Assembly: GCA_023260375.1 (NCBI GenBank) | Contig: JALQVK010000124.1 | Coordinates: forward strand, 1-19,179 | Direction of reading: 5' to 3' | DNA from: Rhodoluna sp. | Lineage (GTDB): Bacteria > Actinomycetota > Actinomycetes > Actinomycetales > Microbacteriaceae | DNA: 19,179 bases | Part shown: one piece after another, positions 7,154 through 15,042 of the stretch | How the letters are laid out: every line of letters starts with the position of its first letter | Numbering within the stretch: position 1 is the stretch's first letter | Position numbers and translations under genes: made by a program | The notes under the pieces: model-generated | The model's database searches: none | What the model was told of the DNA's origin: nothing | Seen by the model: only the letters and a program-made list of their open reading frames with translations

Positions 7154-7184
7154 AAAAATCCCGAGTCGTGAGATTCGGGATTTT
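7154..7184 (-). terminator. Intrinsic terminator of the tRNA cluster
   Basis: On the minus strand AAAATCCCGA is followed by a 10-base loop and then TCGGGATTTT plus another T, a perfect 10-base stem ending in a T-run. It starts two bases after the 3' end of tRNA-Phe. The symmetry and flanking A-run mean it could also work on the + strand. It separates the tRNA genes from eamA. Confidence 0.85.
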
Positions 7185-7186
7185 CG

Positions 7187-7259
7187 TGGCTCCGACCGGC
7201 ATCGATCCGGTGACCTAACGATTTTCAGTCGTTCGCTCTACCAACTGAGCTACAGAGCC
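7187..7259 (-). tRNA. tRNA-Phe (GAA)
   Basis: A 73-base cloverleaf folds with acceptor GGCTCTG/CGGAGCC, D-arm GCTC-AGTTGGTA-GAGC, anticodon arm AACGA-CTGAAAA-TCGTT (anticodon GAA) and T-stem ACCGG/CCGGT. The discriminator is A and CCA is not encoded. The T-loop reads ATCGATG, so position 54 is A where nearly all elongator tRNAs have T, and position 60 is G. All stems pair fully, so the gene seems functional. It is last of three tRNAs and is followed directly by the terminator. Confidence 0.96.
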
Positions 7260-7283
7260 AAAGGTAGTTTTACAACAACCCAG

Positions 7284-7357
7284 CGATCCTGACGGGACTT
7301 GAACCCGCGACCTCCGCCGTGACAGGGCGGCGCGCTAACCAACTGCGCTACAGGACC
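7284..7357 (-). tRNA. tRNA-Asp (GTC)
   Basis: This 74-base tRNA has acceptor GGTCCTG/CAGGATC, D-arm GCGC-AGTTGGTTA-GCGC, anticodon arm CCGCC-CTGTCAC-GGCGG (anticodon GTC) and T-loop TTCAAGT. The discriminator is G and CCA is not encoded. It is the middle gene of the cluster, 31 bases after tRNA-Glu and 24 bases before tRNA-Phe. Confidence 0.96.
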
Positions 7358-7388
7358 AGATGTTGCTACTCGAATCATCGCCTTGTGG

Positions 7389-7461
7389 TGACCCCAACGG
7401 GATTCGAACCCGTGCTGCCGCCGTGAAAGGGCGGTGTCCTAGGCCTCTAAACGATGGGGCC
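7389..7461 (-). tRNA. tRNA-Glu (TTC)
   Basis: This 73-base tRNA has acceptor GGCCCCA/TGGGGTC with one G-U pair, D-arm GTTT-AGAGGCCTA-GGAC, anticodon arm CCGCC-CTTTCAC-GGCGG (anticodon TTC) and T-loop TTCGAAT. The discriminator is A and CCA is not encoded. It is first in the cluster. Its anticodon stem is identical to that of the neighbouring tRNA-Asp. Confidence 0.96.
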
Positions 7462-7470
7462 TACAAAGCT

Positions 7471-7497
7471 TTGATACTTGATAGCACCAAGGGTCAA
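7471..7497 (-). promoter_or_regulatory. Putative promoter of the tRNA cluster
   Basis: On the minus strand TTGACC (7492-7497) and TATCAA (7471-7476) are spaced by 15 bases, with the start expected two or three bases ahead of mature tRNA-Glu. A second TATCAA at 7478-7483 is too close to this -35. The 92-base gap 7462-7553 must also hold the promoter of the divergent NlpC/P60 gene, for which I see no convincing boxes. Confidence 0.5.
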
Positions 7498-7553
7498 GAT
7501 TACTGAGATTTCCCCAAAGTTGCAACCTCACGATTCACAGGCTCCCCTAAGGA

Positions 7554-8798
7554 ATGGATAAGAGGCTCGATGCTAGTTTTGATTTGATGAGAAAAACTGG
7601 CGCACTTTGGCGAATTTTGGGGGTTATGACCCTCGCCATTTCCGTCACCGTCGGCGGCCTCACAGTGGCTCCCAGCTACGCGGTGCCCAGTTATCCAACC
7701 TGGTCTGAGGTACAGGCTGCGAAAAAGAACGTGGCCAAGAAGAAAGCTCTAATCGCTCGCTTCAACGCTATTTTGGCTGAACAAAACAAAGAGGAAGACA
7801 AACTTTCAAACGCGGCGCTAATCCTTGGCGAGAAATACAACCAGGCCAAGCAGGCTCTAAATGTTGTGGCTCAGAAAGTTGCGACCCTTCAAGCCCAGGC
7901 CGATGTAGCTAATGCTCAGGCAAATTCTGCAAAGTCTCGCCTGGCTCAAATTGCCTCACAAATGTATAGAACCGGTGCCAGTGGCAGCGCGGTGTCTCTG
8001 TTTCTTCAAGCCGGAAAAGCGGACAACCTCCTCTATCAACTTGGTGCTAAAGATCGGCTGGCGAAACAAAATGACACCACCTATCGGAAAGCCGTAGAGA
8101 AACAGCGCTACGCTCAAGCCGTCACCGACCAATTGAACGTGGCCAAAGTAGAAATGGCTAAAAAGGCGAAAGCAGCCAAGGCTGTCTACGATCAAGCCGC
8201 TGGAGTTGCCAACGAACTGGCAAACAAAATCGCCGCCAACAAGGCAGCTCAAACCACTTTCTATAAGCAACTGGCAGTTTTGCAAAAAACCAGCGCCGAC
8301 CTGGAACGTCGTCGAGCCGAAGGTATTGCCGCTGAAAACCGACAGAACAACGGAAACCAAAGTTCGGTCCTCGATGCACCATCGCTTTACCATGTTGACG
8401 ACGCCGACCCGGATGTGGTCGATAAGGTGCTTCGCTTTGCCCGAGCCCAGATTGGTGACACCTACGTATTCGGCGCTGCCGGCATGACTTACTGGGACTG
8501 CTCGGGTCTGACCATGCGCACCTACTCGTCGGTTGGCATTTACATCAGCTGGCACTCGGTGGTAGCTCAATTCCGAATGGCAGCGCAGAAGCACCAGCTA
8601 GTGCCTTTGAAAGATCGCCAGCCGGGCGACCTAATTTTCTACACCCGTTCCGGTGCTTTCGACGGCGACAAATATCACATTGCAATTTACAGCGGTGGAA
8701 ACCGCATGATCGAAGCACCGCGTCCTGGTGCTTATGTTCGAGAAGTACCGATGCGTTGGGGAGAACTATTCCCTTACGCAGCCCGTCCTAGTGCTTAG
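7554..8798 (+). CDS. Secreted NlpC/P60 peptidoglycan endopeptidase with coiled-coil N-region
   Basis: This 414-residue exported cell-wall hydrolase probably cleaves peptide stems (gamma-D-Glu/diaminopimelate type bond) during division or turnover, as RipA/CwlO relatives do. A signal peptide is visible: basic MRKTGALWR, a hydrophobic core and a likely cut after SYA near residue 43. A long Ala/Lys/Gln-rich coiled coil spans about 50-265, and the NlpC/P60 domain about 285-412. Catalytic candidates are Cys316 (YWDCSGL), His375 (KYHIAIYSGG) and Glu387 (MIEAPRPG), with RipA-like spacing. The start is uncertain: at the ATG at 7554 AAGG is only one base away, while Met12 (7587) would give a more standard signal peptide but has no clear ribosome site. 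Confidence 0.92.
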   Translation: MDKRLDASFDLMRKTGALWRILGVMTLAISVTVGGLTVAPSYAVPSYPTWSEVQAAKKNVAKKKALIARFNAILAEQNKEEDKLSNAALILGEKYNQAKQALNVVAQKVATLQAQADVANAQANSAKSRLAQIASQMYRTGASGSAVSLFLQAGKADNLLYQLGAKDRLAKQNDTTYRKAVEKQRYAQAVTDQLNVAKVEMAKKAKAAKAVYDQAAGVANELANKIAANKAAQTTFYKQLAVLQKTSADLERRRAEGIAAENRQNNGNQSSVLDAPSLYHVDDADPDVVDKVLRFARAQIGDTYVFGAAGMTYWDCSGLTMRTYSSVGIYISWHSVVAQFRMAAQKHQLVPLKDRQPGDLIFYTRSGAFDGDKYHIAIYSGGNRMIEAPRPGAYVREVPMRWGELFPYAARPSA

Positions 8799-9274
8799 TG
8801 AACGTAGCGTTCCTGAGCTTCTTTGATTAGCTTCTCGGCGGCGTCCTTGCCAGCCCACTGGCCAACCTTTACCCACTTGCCAGGCTCAAGGTCCTTGTAG
8901 TGAGTGAAGAAGTGCTCGATCTCGTTCTTGGTCTGCTCAGGAATGTCGGCAAGGTCCTGGATGTGCGACCAGCGAGGGTCCTTGGTAGGAACACAAACCA
9001 ACTTTTCGTCGATGCCGCCGTCATCTTCCATAGGAAGCACAGCAACCGGACGGACGTCAACCACGACGCCAGGGAAAACTGGGAACTCTAGAAGTACCAG
9101 CGCGTCTAGCGGGTCGCCGTCGCCACCGAGGGTCTTGTCGAAGTAACCGTAGTCAACTGGGTACACAAACGGCGTGAACAATACGCGGTCTAGGTGCACG
9201 CGGCCGGTCTCGTGGTCAACCTCATACTTGTTGCGGCTTCCGCGAGGAATTTCGATAACTACTTCGTAACCCAT
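8795..9274 (-). CDS. ppa: Inorganic pyrophosphatase (family I)
   Basis: This 159-residue cytoplasmic enzyme hydrolyses pyrophosphate to phosphate with Mg2+, pulling biosynthetic reactions forward. The family signature GDGDPLDAL supplies metal-binding Asp52, Asp54 and Asp57. Other conserved parts are IEIPRGSRNKYE and VYPVDYGYF near the N-terminus and HFFTHYKDLEPGKWVKV near the C-terminus. I choose the ATG at 9274 because AGGAG sits four to five bases upstream and the family begins here; the frame stays open to 9397 but would then run into the divergent tilS. Length is normal. Its TAA overlaps the TAG of the convergent NlpC/P60 gene within the four bases 8795-8798. Confidence 0.96.
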   Translation of the reverse strand: MGYEVVIEIPRGSRNKYEVDHETGRVHLDRVLFTPFVYPVDYGYFDKTLGGDGDPLDALVLLEFPVFPGVVVDVRPVAVLPMEDDGGIDEKLVCVPTKDPRWSHIQDLADIPEQTKNEIEHFFTHYKDLEPGKWVKVGQWAGKDAAEKLIKEAQERYVH

Positions 9275-9322
9275 GGTTCTCCTAAATAGGCTTATTGCCA
9301 AGAAGTCTACCGAAAGAGACCC

Positions 9323-10333
9323 GTGACTAAGCGAAACAGATTGACCACGAGCGTTGCCGACGTTCGCCGTGCGGTTCGCACTAGTTTTGAGCGTCACCCG
9401 GTGGCTGAAGGCGACTTGGTGTTGGTTGCTTGTTCTGGCGGACCAGATTCGATTGCGCTTGCGGCCGGTCTAGCTTTCGAAGGCCCAAAGTTCGGACTTC
9501 GAATCGGTGCCGTGATCGTGGACCACGGAATTCAAGAAATTACCGCGACGGTTTCAAAGGAAACTAAGACGCTTTTGGAGTCGCTCGGATTCAACCCGGT
9601 GCACATAGTCCAAGTCAGCGTTGGCTCCGATGGCGGTCTGGAAGCGGCAGCAAGGTCGGCTCGTTACGAAGCAATCGACGAAGTGGCTGCAGCTGTGGAT
9701 GCCAAATACGTTTTGCTCGGCCACACTCTTGACGACCAGGCCGAGACAGTTTTGCTCGGATTGGCAAGAGGTGCAGGTGCCAGAAGTTTGAGTGGTATGG
9801 CCGAACTAACCGGGCGATACCTCAGACCGTTCTTGGCGCTAACCCGTGAAACCACAGTGCAGGCTTGTATCGATTCCGAGCTCAAGGTTTGGCATGACCC
9901 TCATAACAGCGAAGATCGTTTTGCACGAGTGCGAGTGCGCGAGCAGGTCCTGCCGGTTTTAGAAGAGCAACTTGGCCCAGGAATTGCCGAAGCATTGGCT
10001 AGAACCGCAGATCAGCTTCGCGAAGACAGTGATTTACTGGACGACCTTGCGGAACACGCTTATCACGAGACCGTGAGAACCGGACCCACTTCCATCGAGT
10101 TTCCGATTCAAGCGCTCGCGGAACTTGAACCTGCAATTAGGTATCGAGTGATTCGATTGGCTGGAACCACACTCGGTGGTCACTTACACCGCTCTCACGT
10201 TCTGGAAATCGACCGATTACTAACGAATTGGCACGGACAGAAACCGCTAGCCGTGCCAAGCGTTAGAGTAGAACGAACAGGCGAAAACATCGTCTTCAAA
10301 AGCACAAAAACACTCAAACCTGGAGCTTGCTAA
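9323..10333 (+). CDS. tilS: tRNA(Ile)-lysidine synthetase
   Basis: TilS converts C34 of the CAU-anticodon tRNA-Ile to lysidine with ATP and lysine, so that it reads AUA. The N-terminal PP-loop ATPase motif CSGGPDS is at residues 37-43, followed by VDHGIQ, the GHTLDDQAETVLLGLARGAG signature (about residues 133-152) and LRPFLALTRE. The C-terminal half is short, and the 336-residue total is typical of actinobacterial forms. The start is GTG with a weak GAAAGAG upstream. It opens the long + strand gene block, divergent from ppa across 48 bases. Its TAA is followed directly by the GTG of hpt. Confidence 0.94.
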   Translation: MTKRNRLTTSVADVRRAVRTSFERHPVAEGDLVLVACSGGPDSIALAAGLAFEGPKFGLRIGAVIVDHGIQEITATVSKETKTLLESLGFNPVHIVQVSVGSDGGLEAAARSARYEAIDEVAAAVDAKYVLLGHTLDDQAETVLLGLARGAGARSLSGMAELTGRYLRPFLALTRETTVQACIDSELKVWHDPHNSEDRFARVRVREQVLPVLEEQLGPGIAEALARTADQLREDSDLLDDLAEHAYHETVRTGPTSIEFPIQALAELEPAIRYRVIRLAGTTLGGHLHRSHVLEIDRLLTNWHGQKPLAVPSVRVERTGENIVFKSTKTLKPGAC

Positions 10334-10885
10334 GTGGACCTACAAAAGGTATCTGACCAAATCACCGATGTGCTGGTCACCGGCGAACAGATTGACGCTC
10401 GAGTTGCCGAATTGGCGGCCGAACTAGACCAGAAATATTCTGGCAAAGATGTCCTCTTGGTGGGTGTGCTCAAAGGTGCTGTCATGTTCATGGCAGATCT
10501 TTCTCGTGCCATGCAAATCCCGGTAACCATGGATTGGATGGCGGTTTCGTCTTACGGTTCGGGAACCCAGTCTTCTGGTGTGGTTCGAATTCTGAAAGAC
10601 CTAGACGCCGATGTGCTCGGTCGTCACATTCTAATCGTCGAAGACATCATCGACTCAGGTCTCACATTGTCGTGGCTCATTGCTAATCTCAAGGCACGCG
10701 GGGCTGCCTCGGTCGAGATCGTGGCACTGCTTCGCAAACCAGCGGCAGCAAAGGTAGAAGTAGACGTGATGTTGGTCGGTTTCGACATTCCAAACGAATT
10801 CGTGGTCGGCTACGGACTCGACTATGCCGAGCGCTACCGCACGCTAAAAGGTGTTGCCATTTTGGCACCAAAGGTTTACTCGTAA
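10334..10885 (+). CDS. hpt: Hypoxanthine(-guanine) phosphoribosyltransferase
   Basis: This 183-residue purine salvage enzyme joins hypoxanthine or guanine to PRPP to give IMP or GMP. The PRPP-binding motif ILIVEDIIDSGLTL lies near residues 97-110. Upstream is VGVLKGAVMFMADL (substrate loop), and the C-terminus has GFDIPNEFVVGYGLDYAERYR, with residues that close over the base. The start is GTG immediately after the tilS stop, with GGAG eight bases upstream inside tilS, so the genes are translationally coupled. The tilS-hpt-ftsH order is widespread in bacteria. Confidence 0.95.
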   Translation: MDLQKVSDQITDVLVTGEQIDARVAELAAELDQKYSGKDVLLVGVLKGAVMFMADLSRAMQIPVTMDWMAVSSYGSGTQSSGVVRILKDLDADVLGRHILIVEDIIDSGLTLSWLIANLKARGAASVEIVALLRKPAAAKVEVDVMLVGFDIPNEFVVGYGLDYAERYRTLKGVAILAPKVYS

Positions 10886-10905
10886 AAGGGAAGAGGCACC
10901 AGTAG

Positions 10906-12858
10906 TTGTCTGAAGGTATGAAAAAGTTTTTGAAGGGTCCTGCGCTCTGGATTGTTGCCGCGCTAGTTGCCATCGGTATTGGCACCTCGCTCGGTTCAAC
11001 CGTCTCGTTCAAGCAGGTTGACACCAGCTACGGAATTCAACTTCTCAAAGACGGCAAAGCCAAGAGCGTCAAGGTTTACGACGGTGAACAGCGAGTCGAC
11101 ATCACCCTGATCGGCACCGACGACAAAACCAAGAGCAAGACAGTTCAGTTTTTCTACATTTACGCGCGTGGCCCACAGGTGGCTCAGGCCATTGAAGACG
11201 CTTCAATCGTCGACGGCTACAACGACGAAGTGCCAAACACTCCTTGGTACCTAAGCCTGCTCGGAAGCATTTTCCCGATTCTCTTGATCGGTGGAATCTT
11301 TTACTTCCTGATGTCTGGAGCCGGTGGTGGCAACAACCGCGCCATGAACTTCGGAAAGTCTCGCGCCAAACAGTTCAACAAGGAAAACACCAAGGTCACG
11401 TTCAAGGACGTAGCCGGTGCCGATGAAGCCATCGAAGAACTCGAAGAAATTAAGGAATTCCTGAAGGAGCCAAAGAAGTTCCTCGCGGTTGGTGCCAAGA
11501 TTCCTCGCGGTGTTTTGCTTTACGGCCCTCCGGGAACCGGTAAGACTCTAATCGCCAAGGCGGTTGCTGGAGAAGCTGGCGTACCATTCTTCAGCATCTC
11601 CGGCTCCGACTTCGTTGAAATGTTTGTCGGTGTTGGTGCATCTCGAGTACGCGACCTGTTCAACCAGGCCAAGCAGAGCGCACCTGCAATCCTCTTCGTC
11701 GACGAAATCGACGCCGTCGGTCGTCACCGCGGTGCCGGAATTGGTGGAGGAAACGATGAGCGTGAGCAGACTCTGAACCAGTTGCTGGTGGAGATGGACG
11801 GCTTTGAAGAAAGCACCAACATCATCCTGATTGCGGCAACCAACCGACCAGATGTGCTTGACCCTGCTCTGCTTCGCCCAGGTCGCTTCGACCGCCAGAT
11901 TGGCGTTGGCGCTCCTGACCTAATTGGTCGCGAGCAAATTCTTCAGGTGCACGCCAAGGGCAAGCCAATTGCCGAAGACGTTGACTTCTCGGTGATTGCT
12001 CGACGCACCCCTGGTTTCACCGGTGCCGACCTAGCCAACGTGCTGAACGAGGCAGCGCTTTTGACCGCTCGCATGGGCGCCAAGAAGATCACCAACGAAA
12101 TCTTGGACGAATCAATCGACCGCGTAATCGGTGGACCACAGAAGAAGTCGCGCGTAATGCAGGAACAGGAACGCCTGAACACCGCTTACCACGAGGCTGG
12201 CCACGCACTTGTCGCAGCTTCCATGAACAACTCTGACCCAGTGAGCAAGATCACCATTCTTCCTCGCGGACGCGCACTCGGTTACACCATGGTGCTTCCG
12301 CTAGAAGACCGTTACTCGATCTCACGTAACCAGCTACTCGACCAAATTGCCTATGCCATGGGCGGACGCGTTGCCGAGGAAATCGTGTTCCACGACCCAA
12401 CCACCGGAGCCTCAAACGACTTCGAAAAGGCAACCGACATCGCACGCAAGATGGTCACCCAGTACGGGTTCTCTTCCACCTTGGGTTCGGTTAGTTTCTC
12501 AAGCGGTGGAGCAGTGTTCATTGGTCGCGATATGCAGCAGACCAAAGAATATTCGGAGGCTACCGCTCAGGTGATCGACGCCGAAATCCGCGCCATCCTA
12601 GATGCCGCCCAGGACGAGGCATACAAGGCCATCAACCTAAACCGCAAGGTTTTGGATGCCACCGCCAAGGCTCTAATGGAACGCGAAACTCTAAACCAAG
12701 AGGACATCGCCAAACTATTCAAGACTGTGAAGAAACTTCCAAAGCGCACTCAGTGGCTCTCGAAGAAGACTCGCCCGGTCTCGAAGATTGCTCCAATCGC
12801 AATTCCTAAAAAGGTCGCACCTAAGCCTGCCGCAAAGCCAAAGCCTAAGGCGAAGTAA
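10906..12858 (+). CDS. ftsH: ATP-dependent zinc metalloprotease FtsH
   Basis: This is a 650-residue hexameric AAA+ membrane protease that extracts and degrades membrane and unstable cytosolic proteins. A first membrane helix lies near residues 12-30, an extracytoplasmic domain to about 108 and a second helix about 112-135. The AAA module has Walker A GPPGTGKT (207-214), Walker [10 protein letters not shown] and the second region of homology with RPGRFDR. The protease has HEAGH (His429, His433) and the third zinc ligand Asp505 in GASNDF. The C-terminal 40 residues form a Lys/Pro/Ala-rich tail. I choose the TTG at 10906 because GAGG is eight bases upstream; the ATG at 10918 has its site too close. 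Its TAA overlaps the folE ATG by one base. Confidence 0.97.
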   Translation: MSEGMKKFLKGPALWIVAALVAIGIGTSLGSTVSFKQVDTSYGIQLLKDGKAKSVKVYDGEQRVDITLIGTDDKTKSKTVQFFYIYARGPQVAQAIEDASIVDGYNDEVPNTPWYLSLLGSIFPILLIGGIFYFLMSGAGGGNNRAMNFGKSRAKQFNKENTKVTFKDVAGADEAIEELEEIKEFLKEPKKFLAVGAKIPRGVLLYGPPGTGKTLIAKAVAGEAGVPFFSISGSDFVEMFVGVGASRVRDLFNQAKQSAPAILFVDEIDAVGRHRGAGIGGGNDEREQTLNQLLVEMDGFEESTNIILIAATNRPDVLDPALLRPGRFDRQIGVGAPDLIGREQILQVHAKGKPIAEDVDFSVIARRTPGFTGADLANVLNEAALLTARMGAKKITNEILDESIDRVIGGPQKKSRVMQEQERLNTAYHEAGHALVAASMNNSDPVSKITILPRGRALGYTMVLPLEDRYSISRNQLLDQIAYAMGGRVAEEIVFHDPTTGASNDFEKATDIARKMVTQYGFSSTLGSVSFSSGGAVFIGRDMQQTKEYSEATAQVIDAEIRAILDAAQDEAYKAINLNRKVLDATAKALMERETLNQEDIAKLFKTVKKLPKRTQWLSKKTRPVSKIAPIAIPKKVAPKPAAKPKPKAK

Positions 12859-13412
12859 TGTTCGACGCGGAAGCGGTCAAGCGTGCGGTAGTCGATCTGA
12901 TTTCGGCAATCGGCGAAGACCCTAACCGCAGTGAACTTCAGGCCACCCCAACCAAGGTTGCCGAGGCGTTTGCCGAGTTCTTCAAAGGCATTGACCAAGA
13001 CCCGCTCGCGGTTCTTGCCGAGACTTTTCCCGCTGAGCACAACGAAGTTGTGATTCTCAAGGACATCGAGTTCGTTTCGATTTGCGAACACCACCTGTTG
13101 CCATTCACCGGGGTGGCTCACATTGCGTATTTGCCAAGCGACCGAGTAATTGGTTTGGGCCGACTACCAAAGTTGGTTGAGCTAATTGGTGCTAGACCGC
13201 AGCTTCAAGAAAACCTAACCGCTCAAATCGCCGACGCACTCGAAGCCGGTCTTCACACCAAGGGCGCCGTCGTGGTTATTGAAGCTCGCCATCACTGCGT
13301 GGTTTCCCGCGGTGCTCGTCAGCCAGAGGCCAACACGGTGACCATGGCAGCGCGCGGGGTCTATTCAGAAGCCAGCGCTCGAGCCGAAGTAATGGGACTA
13401 ATCAGCAAATGA
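12858..13412 (+). CDS. folE: GTP cyclohydrolase I
   Basis: FolE converts GTP to 7,8-dihydroneopterin triphosphate, the first step of folate synthesis. The 184-residue length is normal. Zinc ligands are visible as Cys76 and His79 in SICEHHLLPF and Cys147 in EARHHCVV; the 71-residue spacing equals that of the E. coli enzyme. The substrate-site region GRLPKLVE and the C-terminal SRGARQPEANTVT are conserved. Its start overlaps the ftsH stop (TAATG) and its stop overlaps folP (ATGA), so expression is coupled on both sides. It opens a folE-folP-folB-folK set. Confidence 0.97.
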   Translation: MFDAEAVKRAVVDLISAIGEDPNRSELQATPTKVAEAFAEFFKGIDQDPLAVLAETFPAEHNEVVILKDIEFVSICEHHLLPFTGVAHIAYLPSDRVIGLGRLPKLVELIGARPQLQENLTAQIADALEAGLHTKGAVVVIEARHHCVVSRGARQPEANTVTMAARGVYSEASARAEVMGLISK

Positions 13413-14179
13413 CCCTAGAAGTGATGGGTGTACTCAACATCACTCCAGACTCATTTAGCGACGGCGGTTTGTTCACCGAGAAATCGGCAGCAATAGCTCA
13501 GGCCGAACAACTGATCGCGGACGGGGCTACCATCCTCGACGTCGGTGGTGAGTCCACGAGACCTGGTGCCGTTCGAGTTTCAATCCAAGAAGAAATTGCC
13601 AGAGTAGTCCCAGTAATTGAGGCAATCAAAGGCCTCGGCGTAGCTATGAGCGTAGACACCATGAACTCGGATACCGCGCAAGCTGCAGTTGCGGCCGGAG
13701 CCACCATCATCAACGACGTTTCCGGTGGTCGAAACGATCCAGCGATTTTCAAGGTTGCTGCCGAAACCGACAGCACACTCATCATTTCCCATTGGCGAGG
13801 TCACAGCGACCAAATGGATTCACTAAATCAGTACCAGAGCATTGGAAAAGAAGTAGCGATGGAACTGCAAACCCAGGTGCAATTGGCACTGGCGGCCGGG
13901 GTAACTAAAGTGATTATCGACCCAGGCCTTGGCTTTGCTAAAGATGTTGACCAAAACTGGCAGCTCCTTGAAGAGCTTGGTGAATTACAAAAACTTGGGT
14001 TTCCAATACTCATTGGTGCTTCTCGGAAAAGGTTCATCGCCGCAAGGCTTTCCGAGCCAGACACCTTGGATGCTCGCGACCGAGCCACCGCCCAACTCAT
14101 GCATGACCTCCTTGAGAAATACGAGCTTTGGGGAATTCGAGTTCACAACGTGAAAGCCCTGGGCTTGAGGCAGAATTGA
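13409..14179 (+). CDS. folP: Dihydropteroate synthase
   Basis: This is a 256-residue TIM-barrel enzyme joining dihydropterin pyrophosphate to p-aminobenzoate, the sulfonamide target. Signature 1 is GVLNITPDSFSDGG (about residues 7-20) and signature 2 ILDVGGESTRPGA (about 42-54). Later strands carry VSVDTM-type, INDVSGG, VIIDPGLGFAK and the GASRKRF phosphate-binding loop. The ATG overlaps the folE stop by four bases. It shows the normal catalytic motifs rather than those of the inactive FolP2 type. It is three bases ahead of folB. Confidence 0.97.
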   Translation: MTLEVMGVLNITPDSFSDGGLFTEKSAAIAQAEQLIADGATILDVGGESTRPGAVRVSIQEEIARVVPVIEAIKGLGVAMSVDTMNSDTAQAAVAAGATIINDVSGGRNDPAIFKVAAETDSTLIISHWRGHSDQMDSLNQYQSIGKEVAMELQTQVQLALAAGVTKVIIDPGLGFAKDVDQNWQLLEELGELQKLGFPILIGASRKRFIAARLSEPDTLDARDRATAQLMHDLLEKYELWGIRVHNVKALGLRQN

Positions 14180-14182
14180 CTC

Positions 14183-14560
14183 ATGACCCACAAAATCAAA
14201 ATCAAAGGCTTGCGCGTTTACGCACACCACGGCGTCTTCGATTTTGAGCGACAGAACGGTCAAGATTTTTACATCGACGTCACTGTTTGGGTTTCCGGCA
14301 AGGCGCGAATCACCGACGACCTGAGCCACACTGTGCACTACGGGGATCTGGCCAAGTCGCTGGTTGAAGCTGCCAAAAGTCAGCCGGTCGACCTGCTCGA
14401 AACTTTAGCGCAACGACTGCTTGACCTAACCCTGAACTTTGGCGGCGGTTCGCTTTCCGGTTTGGTGAAGAAGGCCAAAGTCACGGTGCACAAACCGAAC
14501 GCACCAATTCCTTACGACTTCGAGGATGTGTCGGTGACACTCAAGGGGAAGCATGAGTGA
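14183..14560 (+). CDS. folB: Dihydroneopterin aldolase
   Basis: This 125-residue enzyme splits dihydroneopterin into 6-hydroxymethyl-dihydropterin and glycolaldehyde. Conserved parts are GLRVYAHHGVFDFERQNGQDFYIDV near residues 8-32 (part of the active site), the VHYGDLAKSL strand, and VKKAKVTVHKPNAPIPYDF near the C-terminus, containing the expected catalytic Lys and the KPxAPI motif. It overlaps folK by eight bases, placing the folK ribosome site in its final codons. Product and neighbour fit the pathway order exactly. Confidence 0.95.
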   Translation: MTHKIKIKGLRVYAHHGVFDFERQNGQDFYIDVTVWVSGKARITDDLSHTVHYGDLAKSLVEAAKSQPVDLLETLAQRLLDLTLNFGGGSLSGLVKKAKVTVHKPNAPIPYDFEDVSVTLKGKHE

Positions 14561-15041
14561 GCGAGCCATCTTGGCTCTCGGAGGCAACCTAGGCGACCGT
14601 AAGGCTACCATCAAGGCGGCTATCAAAGACATAAAAGCGCTTGAAGGCGTCGAAGTTATTGCAAAATCTCCGCTTTATGAGAGCTTTGCAGCAACCGAGA
14701 ACGGGCCTGACGAATCGGCACCTCGCTACCTAAACGGAGTAATCGAGGTTGAAACCACCCTCAAACCTGGCGCCTTGCTTACCGCGGTTCGCAAAATTGA
14801 AACTGCGCATGGACGAGTACGGCTTGAACGCTGGGGTTCTAGAACCTTAGACATCGACATCATCACCTATGGTTCACTGATCAAGGCCGGAAAACGTCTG
14901 ACCCTTCCTCATCCTCGCGCCTATCAAAGGGCTTTCGTGGTGGTTCCTTGGGCAGCCATGGACCCGAACGCTAAGTTGCTCGGACACGGTTCGGTGGCAG
15001 CTCTGGCCGAAGACCTGCAGTCTCAAGTTTGGGAGGCCTAG
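14553..15041 (+). CDS. folK: Hydroxymethyl-dihydropterin pyrophosphokinase
   Basis: This 162-residue HPPK transfers pyrophosphate from ATP to 6-hydroxymethyl-dihydropterin, making the FolP substrate. The N-terminal LALGGNLGDRK, central SPLYES and YLNGVIEVETTL, and the family signature RLERWGSRTLDIDIITYG (Mg-binding Asp pair), followed by LPHPRAYQRAFVVVPW, are all present. The ATG has AAGGGGAAGC directly upstream within folB. It is a stand-alone enzyme rather than the FolB-FolK fusion found in some actinobacteria. Confidence 0.96.
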   Translation: MSERAILALGGNLGDRKATIKAAIKDIKALEGVEVIAKSPLYESFAATENGPDESAPRYLNGVIEVETTLKPGALLTAVRKIETAHGRVRLERWGSRTLDIDIITYGSLIKAGKRLTLPHPRAYQRAFVVVPWAAMDPNAKLLGHGSVAALAEDLQSQVWEA

Positions 15042-15042
15042 T

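Noticed and set aside
7131..7202. Longer eamA start at 7202
   Set aside because: It would translate the terminator and the 3' end of tRNA-Phe; the ATG at 7130 has a ribosome site and a family-like N-terminus.
7498..7553. Promoter for the NlpC/P60 gene
   Set aside because: Possible -35 words (TTGATA, TTGCAA) lack a -10 at a proper distance; the call would be guesswork.
7956..8594. 212-residue minus-strand open frame inside the NlpC/P60 gene
   Set aside because: It is antisense to a well-supported gene, has no recognisable domain or ribosome site, and is explained by codon bias of the real frame.
9275..9322. Divergent promoter boxes between ppa and tilS
   Set aside because: Several TAnnnT-like words occur (for example TAGGCT), but none pairs with a credible -35, so no call is made.
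9275..9397. N-terminal extension of pyrophosphatase to 9397
   Set aside because: The extension has no family similarity, overlaps tilS, and the internal ATG has a good AGGAG site.
10689..11024. 111-residue minus-strand frame across hpt and ftsH
   Set aside because: It lies opposite two confident genes and has no coding signal of its own.
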